Notes: generated by a model from the sequence alone, not told the origin. A DNA stretch of 64,000 bases from Siphonodentalium dalli (GCA_032622095.1 CP136061.1:49049797-49113796), one strand, 5' to 3'. Shown: positions 35,101-50,100, counted from the stretch's first letter. Numbers and translations: made by a program.

Positions 35101-38100
35101 AAGCAAACAAACGACTATGCTTCTCGGACGCGTAGGCAATACATTCTGTGACCAGGAAAGAAGAAGTCATGCAGCTGATATCACGCTGAAATTCATTTTG
35201 CAAGGGATGAGTTTTTATTAATGATGGCATATGAAGCTCCAGTCTTGTGAGAAGTAATCTTTCATATAGTTTATATATAACAGGCAGTAGGGTTATGGCC
35301 CTGTAACTATCAAAAGAGTCCTTCGGTTTAGGGCTACCCTTGTATAAAGAAAATATCAATCCACGCTTAGCTGCAGGTGGAATATATTCAAACTGCATAA
35401 AATAGTTGAAGAGGTGAGACAAGGCTGTAGCTAGGCTATCGTCGCCGTATATAATATGCTCATAGTTGATACCATCAAAACCAGAAGCCTTATTAAGATT
35501 AAGGCGGCGGTATAAGGATACTACCTCCATTCGAGTAACCGGAAAAGTAATGAGACTATCTAAAGGGCTTACAGAACATGACTTTGCTACGTTTGCGATA
35601 AATGTGTTTACATTTTCATAATGCTGATTAATATAAAAAGATGGGTCTGTTAACGGAACAGAAAAGATATCGCTAAAATAGTCTGCCCAAGCTTCTGCTA
35701 TCTCTTGAGAATCTCGTACAATAGTTCCATTGTGTTTGAAATGTGAACAGGACATGGTCCCTAATTTTTTTACGTTTTGCGTTGAAAAGTCGAAAAAATG
35801 TATCTTGGTCTGATTCAGCACATTCATCAATGCTGTTATTAAAAGATTGTAGGTATTGCTTAGATGCCCTGCTATATTCACGCCTGAATATGCATTTAGC
35901 TTCTTTATAGCTGTGGTATAAACCAGTCGTGTCATTAACTGGTCTATCTGCTGCTATCCAGACTGATCTATAATACCTCATATTTTGATGCAGTGACTTG
36001 AGCTGCTGTGACCAGAATGGTTTCAAAAACTTCTTAAATTTCTTTTGAGGGATGTTGTTTTGTGCAGATGTAGTTATAGCTTGAACTATGCCATCATAAA
36101 AAGAGTCTATATCATTTTGGTCTTTCGCAAAAGCATTTGGGAGTAGATATTTTAGATCAGCCTGGTAGCTAGCATGTGTCCACGTTTCTGTGCAGAATTT
36201 TTTCCAATTGAATGTATGCTTTAAATTATCATTATTTGAAATGATGTCACATTAGTATCCACACGGAGTATTAAAGAGCGATGATTTGAAACATCCAAGG
36301 CATCGTCGTCTAAAACTCGAAAGTCGATAATGGACTGCTTGAGTGACTTATGTATGACAAAATGGTCTATTATTGACCCTGGAAAACCCATCGAAGGAAC
36401 ATGTGTTGCAAGAGACATGGAACATAAAGGCGAATTGTTTACAGAAAACAGGCCTTGACTATTCATAAATCCTTGAAGGCATTCACCCGTGAGTCACCGC
36501 GCTGGAGGCTGGCGTTAAAATCGCCCATGAAAATGACTGTCCCCAATTTGTGATATGTGTACCATAAGTCATATAGGATCATGAAATAATCTCTATATAC
36601 ATGAATAGAATGGTTTGAAGACGGAAGATATATTTGAAATATATAAAAGTATCCGGTCCCGTTGTTCAATTGAATACCGACTATTCTGTCATTATCCAAG
36701 TCAATTGGTGATACTCTACTACCAATAGTAGCACGGTTCCACATAATACACACTCCACCAGAATAACGACCCCGTTGCATGGGTAGGCGCTGCGTAAAGT
36801 CGCTGAATGCACAATAATCGTAGGCGGGGTTTATTGATTCAAAGTAATGGAGATCCTTCTGAGGTAACCAGTGCTCGCTTATGCCGCAAATATCTAAGTT
36901 CTGACCTATATCAGGAGAAAGAAGTTGAGATAGGAAGCCGACGACATTATTCCGGTCGCGTTCCAAGTTCCTATGGAAATCATGGTGCTAATCAGACCTG
37001 TGGTGAATAAGCTTCCCAGAAAGAGACGGGGCCTCGGTTGGGTGAATGCCAAAAAGGTTATAACATGCCGTTCTACATGTGGATTATTGTATGCTGTAAA
37101 CAGAAGTTTGAGTAAACACAAAATTATCAAATACTTTCGAATGCTGACCATGACATTAATTTAGCTGATGACGGTGACGTCGACATAAATCTTGCATAAT
37201 ACAGATAAAACAAATTAATATTTGAGACTCTGTGATGTAACAGTGAGTGATCCAAGAGAGATAACTCTATGTAGAACGATCTAGTGACCTAATAGTCTCC
37301 CTTGCTCCGCTGCCTGAGAAAAGCGTTCCTGGATAGCCACCTGGAACAATAAATTTCGTGCGGCCAGAAGTTATCTGACAAAGCTTTGTCGACGTCATCT
37401 AAGGAAACATGTATTCTGGCAGAGAAAGAGTTGGAATTCTTGGCATTAAAAGAACGAATTACCGAGAACATGACGTTCTGTTCATCCATATAATCTTTTA
37501 AACATTCGGCACTCCAGAACTTAGGAATGTTCTGCACAAAGACACGCGTTGTCTTTATGGGACTTGCATTGCGTTGAAAGATAACCTTACGAGGTCGACG
37601 ATCGTCATCTGAATCGTGTCGACTGCGACTTTCTGGATTCCTGCCGTCGGAATGTGCATGTGAATTATTTCCAGCACGATTAGAAGGTGAATGTGGGTAG
37701 CGATTTGGTCGCTCACGATCACTTCCCTGATGTTTATATTTGTGGGGTGCTGATTGAGATGCTGACGGTGACTTGCGATCTGTATGGTTGTATGAAGGGG
37801 GTGTTTGACCACCCATAGAAACACTCTGAAGACTGTTTTGTGCCGATTTAGAAGCTGGGCTTTGAACAGCATTTTGTGATATACGACGATCGTTGATCGA
37901 ACTTGACAATGAAAATGATAAATCACACATGTTGATAATGTTACGAGAAATATCAGTTTGGCATTTATTAATAAAGAGTAGTGAATCCTTTAATGAATCA
38001 GAATTTTTTTCCATTTTCTCCACTGTAGTAGTAGCCATTGTGTCCATTGTGTCTTTTGAGAACTTCATAAATTCTTTTGTTGCATCTTGGGTAGCTTTAT

Positions 38101-41100
38101 CAGTAGGGGTTTGTTTCTTTTTGAAAGTGTCACTAAGAGTTGAAATAGAACCTGACTGGCTTGACAGTTTTCTTTCAATTCCAATACACTGTTCGTTTAG
38201 CTCCGCAATATCTTTGTCGATGTGTCTCATGTCTCGCTTCATGCACACTTTGTAGTCAGAGAAATCACCTATATTCTTGTCGAGACATGTTTGCTGTTCC
38301 ACGGACCAATCACATAACGACATCACCTTTGATTCAAGTGAAGCGATTCGTTCTTTAGCTTAGGAACTGAGTTGAGTTCAAGAAGTTTTGATTCTAATGA
38401 TACCAGTCGAGACTCGATATTGGCTACGACACCTTTGAGAAGGGGTATTTCGAATAAAGCTGATTTATTTGTTGAAATTTGATCAGATTTCAAAGATAGG
38501 AGTTCCTGATGTACGTCCATCAGCGTCTTTGCTAAGGTTTGAGGTTGAGAGTGAACATTGTCATTTTGATTTTCTTTAGTACTTTGTGAAACAGGATGTT
38601 GAATTCGAGATTTTCCTTTGCTAATTATTTCTGCAATCAGATCCATGTTTCCGTCTATTAAAACCATTATAAGGTTGAAAACGTCCGATATGAGTTTTGA
38701 TGAGACAGATTTAGAAGGGTCTTGAGATTTTGTTCTCTTCTTGGGGACAGCATCATGGTCATATTTGTATGAGTGGCACAACCTAACACGTCGAAAAACA
38801 AACAGTCTGAGACGTTCTATTGTATCGTCTGAAAAATTTAACACCTGAAAAGTATCCACAATTTCATCTTTGGTATATCTGTTGAAGTATGATTTAATAT
38901 ATTCTAAGACATGTAGTATTTCTTCCTCGCCATTGAAGGGATCTGCCTCGTTTAGAAAAAGTTGCGAGTCGCATTGATTCAGAAGACGAATTAGTGAAAG
39001 AATTGTGTTCTGCAGATTTGCCAGTGAATAAACATGGTCACCAGTGAAATTACTGGCTTCATTGGATAATGTATTGCACTGCTCTGATGCTGAGGTCGAA
39101 ATGCCTGCTTTATTGTCCATGTCCGACCACAACTCCTCGGTGGACTCCATAGTATTGTTTAATATGTTCATAGAACTTGTAAGAAGTCCATTCATCTTCT
39201 TAGAGCGAAGTGTGAAGTTGCAGTTATTTCTTAATTGCATACATGTTGACAAAAGTCAATTCGAAAGAATATATGCGTTCTCACTTACGCCCGCGCCTTT
39301 GTCTGAGTGAAAAGCAAGAACAGTTCAAAAGTCATTGTAATAACGAAAATAGAAGGAAAGTGTATCGCGATTGCATGGGACTGCATACGATAATGTATAC
39401 GATCAGTATGATGAAATGTCAATAAGGCGGACTTTACCGTGAGAGTGAATAGTACTCCAGACAGTTAGTGACATTGTAAACAATCCAAGTAGGTCACGAC
39501 TTTGCATGTCCGAATAGAAAATGTGGTCAGACAAAACATCATCAAAACACACATTGCACTATCATATCTCGGCGAACACCGCGACTATCTGATGAACTAT
39601 CGTCTAAGAAAAACATCAGAATGATCCAAAGGAATATTCCCGATGATTATAACGAAAAAACATCGAAACTTCGAGGTCGACTCGAGGCAACGAACACACA
39701 CGCCGCCATCTTGATGAACCCGAAATTATGGGATATAGAAAAGTAAATGAAACAATGTTAATTTGAGACTATAGATACTTCCCAGAAGATGAGGCCTAAG
39801 CAGAATGAGGTCCCCAGAGGGTGAATTTAGTGATGCTAGCCTGCTGGAGATAACTTATATTGCAGGGGGTACATGGAAATTCAATAATAGTTTACTCAGA
39901 GACAAGAAGTATGTCGAGTCAGTTAAAACAACAATTGCAGACACAGTCAACCAATATACATGTAATAGCAATAATACAAACACAGTTATTGGGGAAGAGA
40001 ACTGTTTTACAATTAACGATCAACTATTTTGGGAAACTTTAAAAATCATGATCCGCGGACAGACTATAGCCTACTCCTCAATATTGAAAAAAGAAAGAGA
40101 TAACTTAGAAAAAAACTTGGAGCTTAAACTTTTGAAGCTTACGGAAGAACTGGAAAGTAGAAACGAATCAACCTCAGAAGAAATTGAAAAAGTTAAATCA
40201 GAGTTAGTTAGATTAAGGGACAAAAAAATACAAGGAATCATACTAAGAACAAAGGCAAAATGGAAAGTAGAAGGGGAGAAATCAACTAAATACTTTTGCA
40301 ATTTGGAAAAAAGAAGCTACACTGAGAAAAGCATACCGAGATTAATATGAAAGTGTCAATGACACTGTAGCTCAACTTAGGTAGGGGAATAATTTAATGG
40401 TTGATAGTAAATGGAGGAATAGGAAAGGTGCTAATTGAAATGTCTAACCTGCGCCAAAGGATTTAGTGATGCAAAGAGTAAAATACAAGATGGCTGCTGG
40501 TGGCCATTTTTTTTGGCCAATTGACCCCAAAAGGACTCATTCCCATCTACGTATAATTGTTAACATCCATGACAAATTTTATGAAGATCTGACCAAAGCT
40601 ACGACCTACAAATTTCATGATGATCAGACGAACAGTACGACCTGTAGACTGTGCCAATGGATTGAATTTTGAAATCCAAGATGGCCACTGGCAGCCATGT
40701 TTTTTGGCCGAATGACCCCAAAACGACTCGTTCCCATCTACATGTCATTGTTATAATTCATGACAAATTTCTTGACCATCTGACCAAAGCTACGACCTGT
40801 AGCCCGCACCAAAGGATTTAGTCATGCAAAGAGTAAAATCCAAGATGGCTGCTGGCGGCCATGTTTTTTTACCGAATGACCCCAAAACGACTCGATCCCA
40901 TCTACATGTCATTGTTATCATTCATGACAAATTTCATGATGATCAGACAAACAGTACGACCTGTAGCCCGCGCCAATGGATTGAATTTTGAAATCCAAGA
41001 TGACCGCCAGTGGCCATGTTTTTTGGCCGAATGACCCCACAATAATTCGTTCCCATCTACATGTCAATGTCAACGTTCATGACAAATTTTATAAAGATTA

Positions 41101-44100
41101 GACCAAAGGCAACCTATAGCCCGCGCCAAAGGATTTAGTCATGCAAAGAGTAAAATCCAAGATGGCTGCTGGCGGCCATGTTTTTTGGCTGAATGACTCC
41201 AAAATCACTCGTTCCCATCTACATGTCATTGTTAACATCCATGACAAATTTCATGATGTTCCGATCAAAGCTACGACCTGTAGCCCGCGCCAAAGGATTT
41301 AGTCATGCAAAGAGTAAAATCCAAGATGGCTGCTGGCGGCCATGTTTATTGGCCGAACGACCCCAAAATGACTCGTTCCCATCTACATGTCAATATTAAT
41401 ATCCATGACAAATTTCATGATGATCAGACGAACAGTACGACCTGTAGCCCGCGCCAATGGATTGAATTTTGAAATCGAAGATGGCCGCCAGCGGCCATGT
41501 TTTTCGGCCGAATGACCCCACAATGATTCGTTCCCATCTACATGTCAATGTCAACATTCATGACAAATTTCATAAAGATTAGACCAAAGGTACAACCTGT
41601 AGCCCGCGCCAAAGGATTTAGTCATGCAAAGAGTAAAATCCAAGATGGCTGCTGGCGGCCATTTTTTTTGGCCGAACAACTCCAAAATCACTCGTTCCCA
41701 TCTACATGACAGTGTTAACATCCATGACAAATTTCATAAACTTCCGACCAAAACAACGACCTGTAGCCCGCGCCAAAGGATTTAGTCATGCAAAGAGTAA
41801 AATCCAAGATGGCTGCTGGCAGCCATGTTTTTCGGCCGAACGACCCCAAAATCACTTGTTCCCATCTACATGTCATTATTAACATCAATGACAAATTTCA
41901 TGATGATCAGATGAACAGTACGACCTGTAGGCCGCGCCAATGGATTGAATCTTGAAATCAAAGATGGCTGCCAGCGGCCATGTTTTTTGGCCGAATGACC
42001 CCAAAATGACTCGTTCCCATCTACATGTCAATGTCAACATTCATGACAAATTTCATGAAGATCAGATCAAAGGTACAACCTGTAGCCAGCGCCAAAGGAA
42101 ATTGTTGACGGACACACGGACACACAGACACACGGACGACGGACGCCAAACCATGGCAATAGCTCAAACTTACAAAAGTAAGTTGAGCTAAAAAACCGAT
42201 GGGTCTGAAACAAGCAATTTATCAGAAATAATGAAAAAACAGCATGCCTTCTATAAAGATCTATATGAATCAAAACTCTCTCCCATAACAGCGGAAAATG
42301 AAGAATTAACTTTTTGTGATGAAAGCAACCCTTTCCTGAAATTTTTAGATGACAATGAAAGTCAGTCTCTAGAGGGCATATTAAAGGAAATTGAATGTTC
42401 AACTGCACTCAAAAAAATGAAAAATGAAAAATCTCCAGGGTCAGATGGATTCACAGTGCCATTCTACAAATTTTTCTGGAAAGATGTTGGACACTTTGTG
42501 ATAAATTCATTAAATCATGGATTTAAAATGCAAACACTCTCAGTAACCCAGAGATGTGGAATAATAACTTGCTTACCAAAACCCAATAAACCAAGAGAAT
42601 ATATAAAAAATTGGAGACCTATCACTCTCCTGAATGTTGATGCGAAGATTGCATCATCTGTAATTGCTAACAGAATGAAAACATTCCTGCCCAAGCTGAT
42701 CTCAGACTCCCAATTAGGATTTCTAGCAGGACGATATATTGGTGAATCAACCCGTCTCATTTTCGACCTAATGGATAAATGCGAACAGAACAACATACCT
42801 GGCTTATTAACCATCATCGATTTTGAAAAAGCTTTGGTTCTTTGGAATGGAGTTACATGGAAAAATGTTTGAAATTCTTTAAATTCGGACCAGATATTAT
42901 TAGTTGGGTTAAAACATTCTACACAGACAGTTTTAGTTATATTATTAACAATGGGAATTTATCCGAAAGATTAGATATACACAGAGGTGTGAGACAGGGA
43001 GACCCTTTATCACCGTATCTGTTCATCCTGGCTGTGGGGACTCTCAGCGCATCAATTAAACACAACCCAGACATAAAAGGTATACAAATCAATGGATCAG
43101 AATTTGTAATATCACAATATGCAGATGATATGACCCTGTTCCTTGGGGATGACTCACAATCCTTGAACGAAGCGTTTAATTCGAAAATTCTCCCAAATAT
43201 CAGGTCTAAAGGCTAATTTTGAAAAAAACACAAGTATTATGGATTGGATCGAAACGGGGCTGTGCTGAAAAAATAAGAACAGAAGAACCTGTTATATGGA
43301 ACCATTCAAACTCTGTAACTATTCTTGGTATAGAATTTAATCTGTTCAATGAAAACTATATTGAAAACAACTACCGGACAAAATTGCAAAAAATGGAAAA
43401 TCTTCTGAATGACTGGTCATTCAGGCAGTTATCTCTCAATGGAAAAACAACTGTAATAAAGACCCTAGCACTTCCTATGCTAACACATTGTCTATCAGTA
43501 TTACCTCCCCCCTCCAGAGATACCACAGAAAAAATACAGCAAGCTTTCTTTCGCTTTCTGTGGTCGGGGAAAAAATGATAAAATAAAACGCAAAGTTATT
43601 ATCAATCGTATTGAGGATGGTGGTTTGAAGTTTCCCCATCTAGAGTCTTTCTCCAATGCTTTGAAAATATCCTGGGCGAAAAAATTACTTGATCCATCCA
43701 ACCTGGCAAGCTGGAAAATTATTATCATGAATGATTTAGAGCCATTTGGTGGTAATAAAATTTGGCATCTTCACACTGAAGCCTTAAATGTTTTGGGGAA
43801 AAAGGTGAACCCTTTTTGGAAAAGTGTTTTATATGCTTGGAGTCTAGTGGATCAAAATCTCAGCACAGCCCCGGAAGATATCCTATCCCAACTGATTCAT
43901 TTAAATAAACATATCATAGTGGACAGGCATATGTTCATTAATAAAGAGTGGATAAAGAATAATATATTCTTTATAAATGATCTTATGAAAGATGACTCAG
44001 GATTCGTGGACTATGGTGAATTTTGTTGTAAATATAATTTACGCACTCCTTTTACATGTTACCAGGGACTTTTGAATGCAATACCATCTCAATGGAGAAC

Positions 44101-47100
44101 ATGTGTGAGGGGAAATAGAAAACTTAATCTGATAAAAAAAATCAAAAATAGATAAGTTGGAAAACTTGACAAAAACCTGTAAAACAGTTTATTCCATATT
44201 TCTGGAAAATATTGTTGAACAACCTACCCATATTCAAAACAAATGGGCAAAAAGATTAGGAAAACCCATTAGTGGTTTGAATTGGAGTGAAATCTATAAA
44301 CATCCGTACCAAATTACAGATGATACAGGGTTACTTAATTTCCAATTTAAGATCAATCATGATATACTGTATACAAATTCGAAACTATTCAAGTGCAAAC
44401 TATCAGAGACAGAACTCTGCCCTTCTGTGGAAACTCAAGAGAAACAGTTCTACATCTCTTCTATGAATGTTCCATTTCAAAAACTGTATTGCTTCAATTT
44501 CAACAGCTACTCAAAGAAAAATGTGCATTTTCAATAGATCTCACCCCAGAATATACAATATTTGAAATATTGGATATTTGTATATTACTTTATAGAAAAT
44601 ATATATATTTATATAAAATGAGGAAAAACTTTAACTGGCCTCATTGAACATCTTAAATACTACCAAAACATTGAATGTCTCAGTACAAGTCACTTGGAAG
44701 TAAGTAGGGCTCATCATCTTAAAACAAGATGGGAAGACTTGAAAACATTGTTAACATATCAATAAGTTAACAGAAAACTGGAAAGAAAAATTGTTTATGT
44801 TACCATCAATTCTAAATTCAACTAATGTTTTTGCATACCAATTGTAGGGATGAAGATAAATGTAATTCACATGTACTCTCCACTGAGATGAATGCCCCCT
44901 CCACCCCACGGCAATAATATATCAATAAACTAAACATTTATTTGTTTACTATAATTGTAAAAAGTTTGGTACAAAAGCAATAATATATCAAACATACAAG
45001 CTATACTTTATGTTCAATATAATAATCAACCATCATAATAATATATTAATATGTGTACACCTATTTATGAGATATGCTTATCAGGATCTTAATAAAAAAT
45101 AAATAAAAAAAATTAAAAAAAATTATATTGCAGACTTTCAAGCTAAACTTGTTCAGTTTTCATGAATTTGCAGAAATATGCAGCAGTTAAAGATGGTCTA
45201 TCTCTTCTGGCCACAATTAAAACAAGATAATTTTTTATAAATCTTGATGCACTCAATCACAGGATCTTCATTGCACCAGTGCAGCTCCCGTCATGAAAGG
45301 GTTAAAGACATATTATGTATTTGTTCGGGAGCGTGAAACTGATAAGTTATTATTCAGGGGCTATGCCAATTGGGGGGAATGTACCATTCTACTAACATCA
45401 CAAAAAATCTCAAGCAAATCGACCGTACCACTCCATAGAAAACATTGTCTGAACTACACTAAAATTGTAAATATTTACTACTCGAATCGGGACACTTCTA
45501 TCGGCGATAAACTAATGAAAAAGATTTCGCAATCGGCAGTCACTGCATTTAATTAATATATGCGAATGATGGTGTGTGTTGTCAATTTAGATATAAATAT
45601 CTGTAAAAATAACTACTTTGAACAACATTATTCTCCATTTCTATTTGATCACCCTACCGGAGTGTTTCACATCACTTTAATAATTAATTACCGTCAATTA
45701 AATGTTACCTTCATTATGGCTCGTTTATCAGAGGTTAGGAGACATAATCGGCTTGTCCCTCGTTTAGCGACTCTTGCCATGTCCTCCACAGCATCCTGAT
45801 ATAACTGCCAATTGTCAGCTTTCCTACCAAGCCTGGAGTTAGATAGGAAGAAACGAACGTAGAATTATTTTTATCGTTACGGGGGGTTAAAGGACACACA
45901 GGTCATATTGGCAGGTACAAACGCACATGCACTGGTCATTTGGACTTTTCGTTGGTCATTGACCCGTGACCGGATGCTTATTTCCAGGCTTGTTACCCGA
46001 TGGAGAAAACAAAGAGACCATTTTATCTTGAGGTCAACAGTTCCAAAGCATAGCAAGAAGTTGCACCTCAGTGCTGGAACACCCCCACTCTACCAAACTG
46101 AAACATGAGCAGGACGGAACCCAAGTTTAAAATAAACAAAGAAGGATTACTCTAGAATCCAAAATGCTAACGTCGTTGGGCACTCTTTTGAATGCAGTCA
46201 TGATAGCGAACCTCCATACCAAATTTAATTCAGATCCCATGTGCATGTATACATGTATCTGCACGGATGCAGAAAATATGTCCAGATAAACAAACGAGAG
46301 GCCGATCCCGATCGGCAGATGTTTAACCCATACCTTGGCGATAGTGATTAGCTATTTTCAGCTTGGACGCTAAAATCCTATCTTTTTTAAAAAGGGCCAT
46401 AATTCTGTTAAAAAAATCTAATCAAACCCAAATTATTAAATCTATCTGTATTTTGGGCTGAGAAACTCACATTAAAAATTTGGTTTCAATCAGATAAATT
46501 TGTTTTGAGTTATTGCGGCATGCATGAATTCTAAGTCAAAGAAGGGCCATAACTCCATAAAAAAAACTGTAAATGGAGGAATAGGAAAAGTGCTAATTGA
46601 AATGTCTAAGTAAGACTAGATGTACATGTCAATATCAACATTCATAACAGGTTTCATAATGATCGGATCAGGGATGTGGTGATTATGGTGTGCCAAAGGA
46701 TTTATTGATGCAAAGAGTAAATTCTAAAATGGCCACTGGCAGCCATGTTTTTTTCCGAATTACCCCAAAATGACTTGTTCCCATCTACAGCCTTTACAAA
46801 TCTCATAATGATCTGATCAAAGGTATGACCTGTAGCCTGTGCCAATGGATTTAGTCATGCAAAGAGTAAAATCCAAGATGGCTGCTGGCGGCCATGTTTT
46901 TCGGCTGAACGACCCCAAAATGACTCGTTTCCCATCTACATGTCATTGTTAACATACATGACAAATTCTTGAAGTTCTGACCAAAGCTACGACCTGTAGC
47001 CCGCACCAAAGGATTTATTCATGCAAAGAGTAAAATCCAATATGGCTGCTGGCGGACATGTTTTTTAGCCAAACGACCCCAAAATGACTCGTTCCCATCT

Positions 47101-50100
47101 ACATGTTAATATTAACATCCATGATAAATATCATGATGATCAGACAAACAGTACGACCTGTAGCCCGAGCCAATGGATTGAATTTTGAAATCCAAGATGG
47201 CTGCCAGCGGCCATGTTTTTTGGCCGTATGACCCCAAAATGACTCGTTCCCATATACATGTCAATATCAATATTCATGACAAATTTCATAAAGGTCAGAC
47301 CAAAGGTACGACCTGTAACCCGCGCCAAAGGATTTAGTCATTGAAAGAGTAAAATCCAAGATGGCTGCTGGCGGCCATGTTTTTTGGCCGAACGACCACA
47401 AAATCACTCGTTCCCATCTACATGTCATTGTTAACATCCATGACAAATTTCATGAAGTTCTGACCAAAGCTACAACCTGTAGCCCACGCCAAAGGATTTA
47501 GTCATTGAAAGAGTAAAATCCAAGATGGCTGCTGGCGGCCATGTTTTTTGGCTGAACGACCCCAAAATCACTCGTTCCCATCTACATGTCAGTATTAACA
47601 TCCATGACAAATTTCATGATGATCAGACGAACAGCACGACCTGTAGCCCGAGCCAATGGATTGAATTTTGAAATCCAAAATGGCCACCAGCGGCCATGTT
47701 TTTTGGCCGAATGACCCCAAAATGACTCGATCCCATCTACATGTCAATGTCAACATTCATGACAAAATTCATAAAGATCAGACCACAGGTACGACCGGTA
47801 GCCCGCGCCAAAGGATTTAGTCATGCAAAGAGTAAAATCCATGATGGCTGCTGGCGGCCATGTTTTTTGGCCGAACAACCCCAAAATTACTCGTTCCCAT
47901 CTACATGTCATTGTTAACATCCATGACAAATTTCATGAAGTTCTGATCAAAACTACGACCTGTAGCCTGCGCCAAAGGATTTAGTCATGCAAAGATTAAA
48001 ATCCAAGATGGCTGCCAGCGGCCATGTTTTTTGGCCGTATGACCCCAAAATGACTCGTTCCCATATACATGTCAATATCAATATTCATGACAAAATTCAT
48101 AAAGGTCAGACCAAAGGTACGACCTGTAACCCGCGCCAAAGGATTTAGTCATGCAAAGAGTAAAATCCAAGATGGCTGCTGGCGGCCATGTTTTTCGGCT
48201 GAACGACCCCAAAATCACTCGTTCCCATCTACATGTCATTGTTAACATCCATGACAAATTTCATGAAGTTCTGACCAAAGCTACAACATGTAGCCCGCGC
48301 CAAAGAATTTAGTCATGCAAAGAGTAAAATCCAAGATGGCTGCTGGCGGCCATGTTTTTTGGCTGAACAACCCCAAAATCACTCGTTCCCATCTACATGT
48401 CAATATTAACATCCATGACAAATTTCATGATGATCAGACGAACAGCACGACCTGTAGCCCGCGCCAATGGATTGAATTTTGAAATCCAAAATGGCCACCA
48501 GCGGCCATGTTTTTTGGCCGAATGACCCCAAAATGACTCGTTCCCATCTACATGTCAGTGTCAACATTCATGACAAAATTCATAAAGATCAGACCATAGG
48601 TACAACCTGTAGCCTGCGCCAAAGGATTTAGTCATGCAAAGAGTAAAATCCAAGATGGCTGCTGAGGCCATGTTTTTTGGCCGAACAACCCCAAAATTAC
48701 TCGTTCCCATCCACATTTCATTGTTAACATCCATGACAAATTTGATGAAGTTCTGATCAAAACTACGACCTGTAGCCTGCGCCAAAGGATTTAGTCATGC
48801 AAAGAGTAAAATCCAAGATGGCTGCTGGCAGCCATGTTTTTGGCCGAACGACCCCAAAATGACTCGTTCCCATCTACATGTCAATATTAACATCCATGAC
48901 AAATTTCATGATGATCAAACGAACAGTACGACCTGTAGCCCGCGCCAATGGATTGAATTTTGAAATCAAAGATGGCCACCAGCGGCCATGTTTTTTGGCA
49001 GAATGACCCCAAAATGACTCGTTCCCATCTGCATGTCAATGTCAACATTCATGCAAAATTTCATAAAGATCAGACCAAAGGTACGACCTGTAGCCCGCGC
49101 CAAAGGAAATTGTTGACGGACACACGGACACACGGACGACGGACGCCAAGCCATGGCAATAGCTCAAACTTACAAAAGTAAGTTGAGCTAAAAACCCATG
49201 CAAGTGAAGGAGGAGAAAACTGGAGATATAATATAATGAATAAATGAACAATATAATATAGCCAGTACAATGGATGACCAGAGTTAATAATTTTAACTCT
49301 ATAAAATTAGGGGACTGTACCAGGTATGTCACTTGAATATTGCTTTGATAGGTTATCACTGGAGAGATACAAGTCTATAGACAGCAGACACCAGAGATCT
49401 ATGTGGGAGTTAATGAACTCTGGGCCACCACTGTCATTTCATTTCTGCAGTACAGTGAGATGTGAGATCAGATTATAGGAATGTGAGATTTTATAACAAT
49501 AAACAAACACTGCACACAACCCAGATGCTGGCAGGCTTCGAGTACAGCTCCATTATTCACTTGTTGATAAACAATTATCCCCAAAGTTAATTGTCTGTCT
49601 CCAACTAGCACTGCCCAAAGATTTTCATGTGAAATGACATCAAGAGGGAATGTTATCATTATATTTATAATAGAGTTGTCCACCACTCCACCAAATAGCT
49701 TTTAAAATGGCTTTGGGCTTACAGGTATATGTAAAACAAATGTAGTCTCAACTTTGCATATTGGATATTCACATGATAATTTATTGATAGCATTATATTA
49801 AGTGCAACTATTACAATTAAATCTTCATACAGGACATCACACCTAATTAATGTATAAAACTATCAAATAATGTTCATTAATAACCCTGGTTCAAGAGTAT
49901 AAGGTTAATTAATCAAAACCAAAATCCATACAGATGAAGAGAGTGCTAAGGAAAACCTAGGTACCGTAAGAAATATGAGGTAAATCAAAAGAAACGTATA
50001 TTACTTATTGCTTTGGATGGCATGTCTGTGAAAGGGTTAATTATTTCTAAACCAATCAACCAATCGATACCAAAAAAAATAAAAAATAAAAATAAAACCC

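Larger units (their letters stand above)
32836..39732 (-). mobile_element. Full-size APE-type LINE (LINE-A), decayed
   Basis: It encodes ORF1 (37289-39252) and ORF2 (33473-37151) on the minus strand. The boundaries are set by where MITE X sequence stops and resumes. The 5' end therefore lies near 39732 and the 3' end near 32836. No clear target duplication was seen, and ~20 bp of the MITE is missing at the junction. The endonuclease plus reverse transcriptase plus terminal zinc knuckle layout fits the Jockey/CR1/I-type non-LTR group. The exact clade is not resolved. Confidence 0.8.
39866..45122 (+). mobile_element. 5'-truncated L1/Tx1-like LINE (LINE-B) with 11-bp target duplication
   Basis: The 11-bp 'ttatattgcag' occurs at 39855-39865 and again at 45123-45133, directly after an A-rich 3' tail ('aataaaaaataaataaaaaa', then more A). 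Truncation at the 5' end, an A-rich tail and direct duplications are the marks of target-primed reverse transcription. The endonuclease domain is absent. A satellite-bearing element (40347-42190) is inserted in the reverse transcriptase gene. Confidence 0.9.

Noticed and set aside
49468-49686. 72-codon minus-strand ORF in a THUMPD3 intron
   Set aside because: No domain, no splice signals that fit the gene, and not needed to join the flanking exons.
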